Assembly (NCBI GenBank): GCA_903813345.2
Contig: CAIIXF020000002.1
Location: 30,810,926 to 30,874,925, forward strand
From: Owenia fusiformis
Lineage: Eukaryota; Annelida; Polychaeta; Sabellida; Oweniidae
Direction: 5' to 3'
Length of the DNA: 64,000 bases
Position 1 is the first letter of the stretch. Every line of letters starts with the position of its first letter. The position numbers were made by a program, and so were the translations under genes. This document shows positions 47,420 through 59,738 of the stretch, piece by piece. The notes beneath the pieces are model-generated. The model made no database searches. It saw nothing but the letters and a program-made list of their open reading frames with translations, and was not told the DNA's origin.

Positions 47420-47816
47420 AAGGCAAATCGTGATTCATTCAGTCTATTTTAAGTTAATGTTATCGGGTACACGTTTTGGTGGACACGCCCGAGTGTTCAT
47501 ACTTGGCAAAATTATAAAATACCAAATTGATTACTGAGTTGTTTACAGAATTTATTTCCCCTTGGACTACATTAATATTCCACTTCAAAAGTTAAGAGCA
47601 GCTCACGTAACACGTCAGCGAATCACGTGCTAAAGATTCTCTATGGTTGCAATTTATTCTTAAAATGAATACAAATACTGTATAAGTGGTAATTTTGCCT
47701 AATCATTTAATTTGCCTATTTCCTAATTTTTGCCAGGTTCGGAAAATTAAATGTCGGAAATATTGTCTTTATAATGTTATCCAATGGGAGGTTTCTTGTC
47801 ATTAGGAAAATTAAAA

Positions 47817-48032
47817 TTAGGAAAATGATGAAATTTGACCATTCGGAAAATTAACCACTCGGATTAAATACCACTTATACAGTAGATCATTAAATTCGAT
47901 GTAAGAGTATATAGAGGGCCAATGGTAATCCAAAAAGCGCATACAATCTGATTCCAGGGATCTCTCATCAGTACTGTAACACTGTACCCGATCCCTCCCT
48001 TCACAGAGCGAGAAAGAGCATTTATCCGCCAT
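47817..48032 (-). CDS. Candidate first exon beginning MADKCSFSLCEG (uncertain)
   Basis: The start codon lies in AAAGATGGCGGATAAATG, a YY1-type initiator. A perfect NRF-1 palindrome GCGCATGCGC sits 185 bp upstream at 48217-48226. That pairing is common at housekeeping-type metazoan promoters. The frame stays open for 71 codons, but the true exon may end earlier, for instance at the GG|GTACAG donor-like site after MADKCSFSLCEGRDR. No further exon was recognised on this strand, and it would run into gene A. It could be a dead promoter or a noncoding transcript. Confidence 0.25.
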   Translation of the reverse strand: MADKCSFSLCEGRDRVQCYSTDERSLESDCMRFLDYHWPSIYSYIEFNDLLYKWYLIRVVNFPNGQISSFS

Positions 48033-49353
48033 CTTTAAAAATGAAGGTTTGAAGTAGTTTAAGCAGTACGATCAGTTCCAAATTAAAACAAGTGGATGAT
48101 TATGTTTATGCATTTGATTTTTTGAAGTGAGTTTCGTAGATCGTCAGATTTCTCCGACTGATATCGGGTTATCTAAAATTGGTTCGTTTATAAATACGAT
48201 TTTTTACCCTTGTGAGGCGCATGCGCAAAATTGATTTATAAACGTTATTGGTTGATGGTTTTTCTCCTGAGCATACGTGAAGTGTGATGAACACTTATGA
48301 CGAAGACCGGAGCAAACATTACTAGCTCTCGAATGAAATTCCAAGATTCAGATCATTTCGCCGTGTTTGCTAAGCGTGTATACGTGAATGACAAGCTGTT
48401 TTGAGTAGAGCAGGTACCTGTTGTAGACACAACATTGATTTAGCTTGACATTGATGAGCACATTGGCACTTTTGAGCATAATACAAGTTCTTACACTCTT
48501 AACAGGAGACGTGTTTACGAAAAATCTGTCATCTGATTCACTCGATTATCGCATGGATATGTATATCCGCTGACATTTTAACACCACATCACATAGAATT
48601 ACGATGCAGAATGATAATAAAATACACTACTAAATTCTACGTGTTATTTCACAGGAGGTAAAAATGCACACTGCCTAGATTCTTTGTAAGGGTCGTCAGA
48701 CATCGGATTGGCCGCCATATTTGAAATGAAAATATCACTAAATAGAGCTTTGCGCATGTCATAACATAACGACTGATTGATGCTTAAGAATCAGGTCTCC
48801 TAGACTTCCACTAACGGGGTCATCAGTTCCGACCTCGTGAACTACTTTCCTTCCACCCGAACCACCGTTCTCTCAACCCGAATATCGATCCTTTAGTTTA
48901 GTTAACGATTCTTGTTATGCATATACAATGAGCCATTTTATAAAAGATGTGTGATCCTCAATATACTGGGAATCTTTGAGCCTGTTTCTAGATAAGAAAA
49001 CACTGTAAAATGATCACAGTCTACCGAATAAAATCACACCTACCTCTCTCTGGATCAAAAATGGAGGTCTGCGTACAGTATCTCGATTTGTACCAGACGA
49101 AAATACTGGACGCGTTTCTACCCCATGATCTTTTTTAAAGGAAATCATAATCTCGTTAAATGTGTTGTTACAGCTATAGTTATTGCAATCTTAACTCGCT
49201 GTTGTGAGAAGTGAATAAACAAGATGGTACATGCAGGCAATGAATTGCAATTTTTCATAATGTGACATAATGTGGCTAAACTGTAGAGAGAGATCCTAGA
49301 AAGTTGAACTATTGTTACTACTATTGATATCTACTGATTAAAATTTTAACATA
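48033..49353. promoter_or_regulatory. Promoter-like intergenic region with NRF-1 site
   Basis: GCGCATGCGC at 48217-48226 and a GCCGCCATATT word near 48710 lie in mildly GC-richer DNA between gene A and the mariner at 49354. No exon is recognised. Confidence 0.35.
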
Positions 49354-51116
49354 CGAGGGTTGATCCAAAAGTTCCGAACCGTTAGCTCTAAAAATCTTAA
49401 AGTGATATAGCCTTCGTTTAAGGCATTTTTAGCAAAATCTATTGAATATCACACGAAGAACAATGTCTTACCTTGCTACTGGGGTAACTTCAGCTCATAT
49501 TACTCAAGGATAGCGGAGATTTCTCATATTGAAGTGGGTAAATTGAATTTGATTTCACATCGTCCACTTCGAATTTTGCACTCAAGTTGATGACGTCACC
49601 AAAGTATGTTTGATTACACATTTTCTTGCATTTCGTTCAGAGCAATATTGCATATAAAACTTGGGAGAAAATGTGACCTACTTTTGAAAAGAGTAATTTT
49701 CGTGTTCTGTACATAGTGATTACATAATGTTTTATTAATTATGTGTTCCTGATATAATAGTTATTCTTCAGCAAGAAAGAGATTCAGTGATTGTTTAGAA
49801 AACCGTCCGAAATAAGTGGAACCTAGAATATGAAAAAATTCTCCTCCCGTCTCAATTGGAATAGCTCACAGGTCATAGCCTCGTTCTGATTATTAGTCAC
49901 ATGACCTTTGACTAGGGAATCCCCAACAATGTGCAAGTGTGAGCAAATTTATTTCTGTTGAAAACGCTGAATTGTGAAGTTAAAACACAACCAAGGTCAG
50001 TAAAAACGATGTTTATATGTGTGCTTTGGGATTCAGTTTTTCTTATTCATATGTAGGTTGAACTAACATTTCATCCATTCCAAATTACTTTAATATTTTA
50101 TGAACATTGTTCATATTTGGCCACAGCCACCCCATATATAGTAGTTTCATTTTGTGTAAAAATAAGCAATAAATTTGACCAGCAACATAGGTGTCTGGTT
50201 ACCATAGCAACATGACAACAGAGTAGGTGGAGCAAGAGAACGACACAGTTAGCCTGATTCTGTGGAAACTGGAGTCACCGTCAATGAAGCTTATTATTCA
50301 AAAGGTCAGTTACAAAACCTTATCACTCATTTATAAAGTTGTAAACTAGATTACTTTTATGAGGTATGTTGATCTATTTTGAGTCAATCAATTAGGGACG
50401 ACACCCAGTTAAAAAATGTGTTCTGGTTGCTGAAGAAAGATCTTAAAGATGCTATGAGAAAAAAACGACCAGATCTCCTTGGGAATTTTTACCTTCACCA
50501 TGATAATGCCCAAGCCCACAGAGCCAATGTTACAACAGAGGCAATATACGAGTGCTTGCAGGCCCAACTACAGTACAGCCCCATCCACCCTATTCTCCTG
50601 ATATGACACCATGTGACTTTCATATATTTCCCGAGGCCAGGAAACCACTATGTGGTATTTAATTCGATGACGAAGCTGACCTTATCCAGGCATTTACTAA
50701 AGCGTTTATGCTACAGCCAAAGGTGGACTTCACCATGTATTTCTGGACTGGTTGAAACGCTGTAAGAAATGTGTAATACATGGTGTTGACTATTTTGAAG
50801 GCGACTGAACTTATAAACTATAATGATCTATTGTATGAGATTTTATGGGGATGAAACTCTACAAATTGAAATGATCTGAAATAGCTCTTCAATTGCTGAA
50901 ATTCGGAATAAAGTTTAATTTATTCCAGCTCCACCTACCCTGTTGTCATGCTGCTATGGTAACCAGACACGTACCAATGTTGCTGGTCAGATTTATTGTT
51001 TATTTTACACAGAATGAAACTACTATATGGGGTGGTTGTGGCCAAATCAAGAACAATATTCATAAAATATTAAGATTTTTAGAGCAAACGGTTCGGAACT
51101 TTTGGATCAACCCTCG
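49354..51116 (+). mobile_element. Mariner element (D,D34D type), 1.76 kb, frameshifted
   Basis: TIRs of about 45 bp with one mismatch (CGAGGGTTGATCCAAAAGTT at the tips) are flanked by TA. On the plus strand near 50379-50800 a transposase reads LKNVFWLLKKDLK, LHHDNAQAHRANVTTEAIYE, then after a frameshift YSPDMTPCDFHIFPEAR and KRCKKCVIHG. The second and third catalytic aspartates (HDN and SPD) are visible. Frameshifts and stops make it inactive. It separates gene A from the laminin fragment. Confidence 0.9.
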
Positions 51117-51137
51117 TACATACTAACCTGGCCCTAG

Positions 51138-51248
51138 TGCGCAAACAAGAGCTTGGTAGAAACAAAAAACATGGTTCGAACGATTTGTAAAATATTGACT
51201 CGATTAGTATAATCTAGGATTACTTATAGATGTGTGAACCACGTACAG
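51138..51248 (+). pseudogene. Decayed copy of laminin gamma exon 1 start
   Basis: About 110 bp align with 59711-59820: TGCGCAAAC, AGAGCTTGG, then ATGGTTCGAACGATTTGTAA against the laminin start, and TTACTTATAGATGTGTG against TTACTCCTAGATGTGTG. The frame MVRTICKILTRLV ends in TAA where laminin has Tyr. Similarity stops near the codons after the signal peptide. It is the breakpoint remnant of the tandem duplication that produced genes A and B. Confidence 0.8.
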
Positions 51249-51693
51249 AAAATTAGTCAATTCGAGAGAGCAATTGAAGTTCGTGACGAAAATTATTTCA
51301 TAATAAACTATAGTTCATAAACATGTCTACTACGACTTTTGATAAGTTGGCAATGATGTATTACTGCGTTATGTCATCCTATGATCCATTATAATGTTAG
51401 TTAATATCCTACCGATCCAGGCATCCGAACATTAATTCAGTTTGAAAGAAGTGAAATTTCGAAAACTTTAATTAATTTTCAATTAGTGTTGAACGTAAGG
51501 TAAATATTTTGATTTATTTTTTTGTAGAACATTTTTGTGACAATTGAAAAGTAACAGATTGTGTTTACGTCCCCTGCAAGTTGCTTATTTGTGTGAATGT
51601 TGTCACGGACGCCAGTCTGTATATGTTGGTGGTAGAAATTACATCTCACTAAAACCTTACAAAAGTCAGGTTTACATGGAACAGGTACCAATC

Positions 51694-54600
51694 ATGGTGA
51701 AATGTCTTCTAATATTCCTTTGCGTGATTATTTCAATCCAAGGTAAGTATATGGTATTTTATTTTATAAAATAAAGTTTTCCATACATGAATCGAAATGA
51801 ATATTCAGCCTTCAGTAATTGAGTAAAAACTTTTCAAAGTCACATAATTCATGTTACTTAGTACGTAGTAAATGTTTTTTAATTTTGTCTTACAATTTGC
51901 TTTGTCTATTCTAAAATATCTTCAGCTGATAATCATCAAAAGAAAGGTAGAACGGTCGTCGATAAAGCGTTGGAAAAGCTGAGCAAATATGATGATAAAG
52001 GAAAAAAGTTTTTGAAAAATATAGCAAAAGTGGAATCAAAATATGGAATGGACGAAAACACGTATAGAAAAGATTATCACGGTGGAATTTGGCAGGTGAG
52101 CATTAATGATTTGTGCTCTTGGCAGATAGAATCGAATGTCATTTTGAACCTGGAATAGGGCTTTTGGGCCTCATTTTGAAGTACTTAGGTGGTTCAAAAA
52201 GTTTTGCAGTTGATGCCATAACTTCAAGGAAAATAAGGACTTTTACAATGAAACTTGGTACACATATGTGTTGTACATTTACATTATAATGTCAAAATTT
52301 GGGACCTCAATTTTGATTGGTTCTTGAGATATGGTTGCTATGGTAACCAGAGTGGTGGGTACCATGTTCAACCCGAAATTACGTTCTTCCAAATAGTTTT
52401 CTTGCTTGAATAAACTCTTTGTAAAGTGGCAATTAGCAGTTGTAAGTGTCTTTGGGTGGCTATTTTCCTTCAAATTCTTCAATTTTTCTAATTGTTTCTA
52501 TGACATCACAATACACAAGTGACACGATAAGTTCCTTTGTGATGTATACTGTCCAAAACCCAGTTGAAAAATTGAGATGGAAAAATGAGGAAATTTTGAA
52601 TTTTTTTTCTCCAAAATTTTCAAAATGGCAGATGTTTCCACACCAACCAAATTGATGAAATGGAAGCATAGAAATCTGATACAGTGCATGGTTCAAAATG
52701 GCAAGACTTTGCAAGAGACTTATGAACTGGTTCAGGGAGCATTTGGAAATGACGCCAAAAATTACACAACTGTAATGAGAAGGTACAACGATTCCAAGAA
52801 GGGGAAGCGTGACAGTCTTTCAGACAACCCCAGAAAAGGAAGGCCAAGGACCTCTGTCAACCACGGGTGAATGCAGAAAAGATAAAAGTTCTTATAGAGC
52901 AGGACAGACATATTTCATTTTAGGAAATAAGTGATTTACTGGATATATTTAAGGGGTCCTGCCATACAATTGTCACAAAGATCTTGAAAAGCGGTATGTT
53001 GCAGCAAAGTGAGTTCCAAAGTTCCTCACAGAGGAGCAAAAGGAAGCGCGTCTTGCAGCATCTAGGCAATTTCTGGATACGTTTTGGCATCATTTCCAAA
53101 TGCTCCCTGAACCAGTTCATAAGTCTCTTGCAAAGTCTTGCCATTTTGAACCATGCGCTGTATCATATTTCTATGCTTCAATTTCATCAATTTTGTTGGT
53201 GTGGAAACTTCTGCCATTTTGAAAATTTTGGAAAAAAAATTCAAAATTTCCTCACTTTTCCATCTCAATTTTTCAACTGGGTTTTGGACAGTATACATCA
53301 CAAAGGGACTTATCGTGTCACTTGTCTATTGTGATGTCATAGAAACAATTAGAAAAAAACCACCCAAAGACACTTACACCTGCTAATTGCCACTTTAGGA
53401 AGAGTTTATTCAAGCAAGAAAACTATTTAGAAGAACGTAATTTCAGGTTGAACATGTTACCCACCACTCTGGTTACCATAGCAACCATATCTCAAGAACT
53501 AATCAACATTGAGGTCCCAAATCTTACCATATAATGTAAAAATATATAACACATATGTGAACCAAGTTTCATTGCAAGTCCTATTTTCCTTGAAGTTATG
53601 GCATCAACTGCAAAACTTTTTGAACCACCTTAGTGTAAGCCTCGTTTGGTATTTTTAGAAAAACATGCCTCTGTTATCAAACGCAGACCGCAATTTATTT
53701 TTGGCTTCCTCCTCTCATCAATTCCAATCGTGCTTTCATAATTGTGATGTTTAAAATCGACAGGTGGATGAAGTTGGATTTGAAGACACGAAAGATACGA
53801 AGTCACATCCGAAATTAACAGAACGCTACAAAAAGATAAAGGAAATATACGGAATCGACTGGGAGAAGGTCGAATGGGATGATCTAGAAGATCCGTTTAT
53901 GTCTGCTTTGGCTGCAAGACTATTATTACAAAATAAGCCAAAGGAACTACCTGCAGAGGACGACATAGACGCGCAGGCGGAGTATTGGAAAGAATATTAC
54001 AACACAAAAGAGGGAAAGGGGACCGTAGAAGAATTCAAGAAACGGGCAACAGCAGTTGAAGGTATTGTTTTCTTTTCGCTCATTGTATATGCATAACAAG
54101 AATCATTAACATTGTCGTCATTTTAAAGCACCAATGCAATTACGTCTTAATTTCAAAATTTTGATGAAGAAGATTCTAAAATTCAAAACTTGTTTTTTGC
54201 AACATAAATTAAATTTTTATTATCTTTACACGGAATATTTTCCAAGGGTGGTTTATTAACTAAACTCAACTCAAATGGTGTTAGGGCATAAATATATTTA
54301 TTTCAATATATCTAGATTTCGCTGTCAATGGTACCAACTGTGCAAATCAAAAATATATAATAAAAATACATCGGAATATGTATTTAAATACATGTTGCTT
54401 CATACTATTTTGGCATTTTTGGAATGTTAATAAAATGCTACTGTAATTCTTTCATTCTTCAAAATGTGTGAATTAAAATGCCAAGATACTTTTTCTATGT
54501 GGCAAGTTATACATTGTCATGGGTAAAAAAGGTCAATACTGAACTGATATAAAACATAATTACAATGTTTGAATTTTTCTAATCGTTACATGATGTCGCA

Positions 54601-57415
54601 TAGATTGCTTTGAACCAGTTGGAATTCAGTTTTACTTTTTACTTTCATGATGTAAACGTACAGCTGCTGTTACAGACCCAGAACTGCCATGATTTTGATA
54701 TTAACTGGCACTATATGCATTTAACCAGAATACATTGCATTTCAGATAAATCATATGGAGATCCCCATATTGTAAAGCAAATCAACGAACTTGGTGATGA
54801 GGTCTGTTACAACCTGAAAGGAAAACCTGGGGATTTTATTCGATTATTCCAAGCTCCAGATATAGGTGTGCGTTGATAATTCTTCTGAATAATTCTTCAT
54901 TCTGAAGTCATTGCAATACATGTTAAACAAATGGGAGCCAACACTCATTACATCGAAAATAGTTGTAGATACTAGATATAGTACTCATAAAAGGAAGTCT
55001 ATGAGCATTTAGTCTCAATTGATGTGGGATAGGAAAAATCCAATCTCGAAGTCCATATGCAATCCAAAGGGTCAACATCCATTCGCAGAGCCGTCTATAA
55101 TGAATAATTTACAATGTTCATTAGGAGAAAACTATTGCTAGTTTCGATCTCTATATCAGATTTGACTGGACAACAGAGAATAATATTATTATAGTGTGTC
55201 ACTTTTCGTTTTCAGTTACGTTGATAGTTACAATACCCTTATTTTTCAGTTTCATTTTCTCAACTTTATACTATTATCTTCTCTTATCATTTTGAAATCG
55301 CATCGAATAAATAAATAATGCAATTTTTAGGATTGACTGTCAATGTAAGGTTCCGTGAGGTGCAAGGTGAAGTATCAAGATGGTTGGACCAAGTTGCGAT
55401 CATCTCGGGCGAGACGACTGTTGCTATGACAATGGATGAGATAGTGGTCAATAGTGTTGACGTTTACAAGTGGTCTGAAAGACAACTTGAAACAGCTGAA
55501 ATGAACATCAAGGTAAAGCAGCATTGTTGATTCGGCTGTCGTTTTTGTTAGATTATCGTCCACAAATGCCAAATTAAGTACGGACTAGGAATATAGTTTG
55601 AAATAAATATATTGCTAACTCCAGAATGAGGCAATCTACACTGAACGAAATAGTACTTTGGGAAATCCCGGATGATATCATACACTTTTGTCAAAACAAT
55701 CTTTTTATCCAACAGATATCGCAGTATCACATCTCGCTTGAACACGATGGGGGTGTAGGAATTGATGTAACGAAATACAGAAAAGGTTTCAATTTCGAAT
55801 TTGATCACAACCTGGATCTTAAAACCAATGGAATATTCGGTAAGACATTTCATCTACCGTTAAATATATAACTTTATATATATGATCACAAAAACTACTT
55901 TCGAGATTTGTTCACTATTTCACTAATACGTACTCTATACAGGAGAACATGAGGACGTTTGATAAAAATACAAGTCCAATGCATATTTCGGATGAACTAT
56001 TTTCTTTGTTTCATTCGAATACAACTGGAACACACATGCTACTTAACAAGAAAGTAATGGTCCTGCTGTAAATATGATTTTTGAAGTCATAACACATATG
56101 ATATTAAACAAGAAAGTAATGGTCATTTTGTAAATATGCCACATACAACACATATGAAACTAAATAGCAAATCAGTGGTACTACTGCAGCCCATATTCCT
56201 TTTGACAGGTTACATATACGCTTACAATGTATTTTTTATACTTTGTATACACTTAGAGTTTCCCCTTTCTTGCTTGGTTCCATTGGAGCTTAGCGTCATC
56301 TCCCTTTGGCACTTGTTCTAACTGGTATATCAGGTGTCCCAAAAAAATGAGACACTTTTTGACGAGTATTTTCTCAGCAATTGATGAACCGAATTTTGGG
56401 AAAATTTGTACAAAGTAGCCCAAAAGTATCCCTAGCAAGATACAGAAATATGAAAAAGATATGGTAAATATTTTGTGAGAACTAAGAAACTCAAGATAGC
56501 ATGTCAAAATATCCCATACCGGAGCAATGCAATGAGAATTTCATAGCGTTTGTGCTAAAAAATTGGAAACAATTTGACAAGTGATTTCTCAGCAATAGAT
56601 GTGTCAAATTAATTGAAAACTCAACTTGAGGCACTTAAGGGTATCTTCTACTAGTGCTATAAATATCTTAGATATTGGCCTCATACTATGTGTGCATTTT
56701 TGAATTGAAGACAGTATGTCAAAATAACCAATATCAATGTAAAAGTCACTTATTAATCCATTTCAAAGCAAAACACCTTTCCGTATTTATTTTAACAATA
56801 TCACCTCCAATGAATTTTGAGAATGAATGGATTTTTGATATTTGGGAAGAATGAAATGAATTAAGTTTATGTGATACACAGACAAGCTGTTTTGACTGAT
56901 TAACAAATGCTATCACCTGATAGCTGGTACAAACACTCTAGAGGTCTCATCACAGAGCTCCGGTATGGGGATTTTTGACATGCTATTTTGAATTTCTTAG
57001 TACTCATGGAATATTTACTTAATCTTTTTTATATTTCTACAACTTGCTAATGATACTCTTAGGCTACTTTTAACAAATTTTCAATGAATTTGGTTCATCA
57101 GTTACCGAGAATATACTTGTCAAAAAGTGTCTCATTTTTTTATGGGACACCTGATATTTGTTTTGTATTTAGATTTTGTTCTTTTGTACCATTTATGCAT
57201 CCATATTTTATACAGGACGACTTGGTGACAAGATAGCAAGTGTTGAAAGGAAAAATAAACACCATGCCCTCATTACACTTGTTAATGGGATAGAACTTGA
57301 ATCAAAACTCCAGAAACGTGGACGTGGTGGATTTTGTTGGAACCTGCCGAACGATTTCCTTACAAGAGCTGAGTTACTGACATTTTCGATGAAGTGTTTG
57401 CTGTGTATGAATTGA
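51694..57415 (+). CDS. Gene B: secreted lysozyme-like (SLT-type) plus ITIH C-terminal-like protein, 7 exons, 380 aa
   Basis: Exons: 51694-51742, 51926-52095, 53764-54061, 54746-54865, 55331-55512, 55716-55839, 57216-57415, with borders and phases identical to gene A. Signal peptide MVKCLLIFLCVIISIQA. The lysozyme-like domain keeps Glu53 (AKVESKYG), GGIWQV, DDLEDPFMSALAARL and AEYWKEYYNTKEGKGT, which fits the bacterial/phage YWK..YNT...GKGT pattern even better than A. The ITIH/VWD-like part has GDPH at 177-180, VCYNLKGKPGDFIRLFQAPD, GLTVNVRF, FNFEFDHN and GGFCWNLPNDFL. It is 11 residues shorter than A through three in-frame length differences (7, 2 and 2 codons). An in-frame ATG at 51676 is possible; 51694 is preferred from alignment and signal-peptide shape. 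AATAAA is at 57485. Laminin gamma follows on the same strand. Confidence 0.82.
52188..53630. mobile_element. Mariner-derived foldback in intron 2 of gene B
   Basis: The termini GGTGGTTCAAAAAGTTTTGC and complement are flanked by TA. The left arm carries the N-terminal half of a mariner transposase gene from ATG 52625 (QNGKTLQETYELVQGAFGND, then NPRKGRPRTS). The central part continues it (RHISF, SCHTIVTKIL, and in another frame KFLTEEQKEARLAASRQFLD). The right arm from about 53080 is an inverted copy of the left arm instead of the rest of the transposase. No catalytic region is present. Confidence 0.85.
56330..57154. mobile_element. 825-bp TIR element in intron 6 of gene B
   Basis: TCAGGTGTCCCAAAAAAATG and its complement at 57136-57154 are flanked by TA. 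The arms extend to roughly 200 bp (ATACCGGAGC near 56516 mirrors GCTCCGGTAT near 56957). No transposase is visible. It is probably a Tc1/mariner-type MITE. Confidence 0.8.
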
Positions 57416-57484
57416 TAAACATCCGCTACCAGCTAAACTTCCGATCGTGCAACCCGTAGTTCCATTTGTGGATGCTTTTACAGC

Positions 57485-57490
57485 AATAAA
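57485..57490 (+). terminator. AATAAA polyadenylation signal, gene B
   Basis: Lies 70 bp after the stop codon of gene B, within GCAATAAAATTAG. Assigned by position. Confidence 0.6.
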
Positions 57491-59738
57491 ATTAGACTTT
57501 TCAAATTATTCAAAAACTGCATTTTGATCATAACCCAATATGTCGTTTTTTGTCGTTTCTTTTTTATGTCGTTTTATCTAGAATTTTATATTACTCGGTA
57601 CATTGTATTGTTGAGCTAGAAACAAAAAAGAAAGGGTACATGATTCTTAAACCAACCAGTATAGTCTATCATTACTACCCCATTTTTATAAGATTGGCAA
57701 CCAAACGTTTTCATAGGATAACAATTTAAACCCTGATAAAAATTTGAATATTAATCTATTTCTTTATTACAATAGTTTTTTTTAAAACTGTGATGATATT
57801 CTAAAATCTTCAAACATAATAACAGAGTTGGATAGGTGATCCAAATAGGGATTTGCCGTTGTTATTCTTATTTAGGGATATGCTAGCCTATGTTAACTAA
57901 TTACACTATCTAATTATCTTATCTAATTCAACGGTCATTGACAGAAATACCCAAAATGTTATATCATGGAAAATCGTTAGATAGTTAAACCACCAAATTA
58001 ACCAGTGTCTTATTTTTGAAAAATATGTCTCATTGAACTACAACCAACAACAAGTAGGCCTAAACTCCCGCCTAAACTTAGACCTAAAGCATCAGGCCTA
58101 AAGCATAAATGCTGGCAAGATCGTTTCAAAGTTCAGTTAGTTTCAGTAACTAAGTCAACATACGAAATTCGGATGTTCCTCAATATTTACTGAGCTTGGA
58201 TGAAGCAAATATTTTGAAAGTTGTAACTTCGAATGTAAATCTCATACCCATTTGTTATTATACGAGTATATTGTTGATATTTGTTGATAATTGTTGACGT
58301 TTTTCTTTTGGAGTACACATTGCAGGATCACAGAACCTTGCCTTGTTCGAAATGCGCGAAAAGTGTATTGTTAATACTTGACGTTGTTCTTATATTCGGA
58401 TGTGATTGACGTTCTCGGTAATAGCCCACCTGTAACTTCCAACTTAATTTATTTTCGAAAGCCAAATATGATGGTCAAGAATTCATATTAAGGTCACAAG
58501 TTGATGCATACATCATATGTGTACATTAAATGTCGAACACATGCCGACTTACATTTATATAAATATCAGTTATCATCTAACCCGATGAGTCTAATGTTTC
58601 ATTTTAATTTATAATTATGGTCTCATATTTGAGTATGATTTCAGATGAGGCCCAAACAAAGCAATGAAAATGCATAAAACCTCTTGTGAAAATTCGAACG
58701 ATTTTTTAAGAATCCAAAGTGCTCCCCGGGATTGTAAATTTCGTTTTGTGCAATCAAAATAATAGCGGGTAGTTTGAATTTTTGTTTTAGTTTATAGCTG
58801 GCACCTCTGAATTTAAAGACATTTGATCTAAATGAAAAGTACATGCATTTTCTGGCGATCCATCATGATAAAAGGCTAAATATTGCGAAAAAACACGGGT
58901 TGATACCTGACATTTGGAATTTTAATTTCCTACATAATAATCGAGGTTGAACATAAACAATGTTGAACATAAAACATTGACACAGTTACTGTCTATTTAT
59001 CATGGAATCACTTTAGGAAAACATTATTAATGATTTAAGTTATAATGTATTCCAAGAAACGTATCAATGTAAAAAATGGCACCTTTAGATATCAGCATCT
59101 ACAAAATTATCTAAAACAGAGATATGTAGCATTCGTTGGCATGTGTCAGTGAGTAAGAAGAATACATTTATTACATTTACTACCCTCAATATGAACCCTG
59201 CATGAATCCTGAAGGTTAGAATCATTTGTAAACTTCCTTACATATGAATCCTGATTGTATTTAAAGAGACATGCTTGCTTGCGTCTTACTGAACATTGCA
59301 AAACACCATTTCACTGCATGACTGTATAATATTTCGGATGGGAAAATTATCATTATTAATTGTGGTTTCCTATTCATAATATTCTTTTCCGGCGATATAA
59401 TGATAAATATCCCATATAAATACAGACATAATTGAAGGAATTATTCACTAATAGATTTTTAGAAGTATCATTATTTCGATGATTGTGTCACTTTGTTTTT
59501 TGTTATTTCTTGTTATTTTGCGACTGTGGTCATTTTCTGTTCGATTTCCTCCACCAAAAGAGAACAAAATTATCTTCTTATAAACTGCTGAAATTAATTA
59601 AACGTTGAAATGTGCTGCACATTAGACTGATATAATGAAGAGAGAGCAGCTGAACATGGGCGACATCTTGTGATTAGAATTTTATCAAAAGTACACTACA
59701 TGTAAATACATGCGCAAACTAGAGCTTGGAACACAAAA
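57491..59738. other. Gene B to laminin interval; laminin promoter and 5'UTR
   Basis: No exon is recognised in 2.2 kb. Two upstream ATGs precede the laminin start: ATGGGCGACATCTTGTGA (59656, five codons) and an out-of-frame ATG at 59710 whose frame overlaps the laminin start. No repeat family was identified. Confidence 0.4.
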
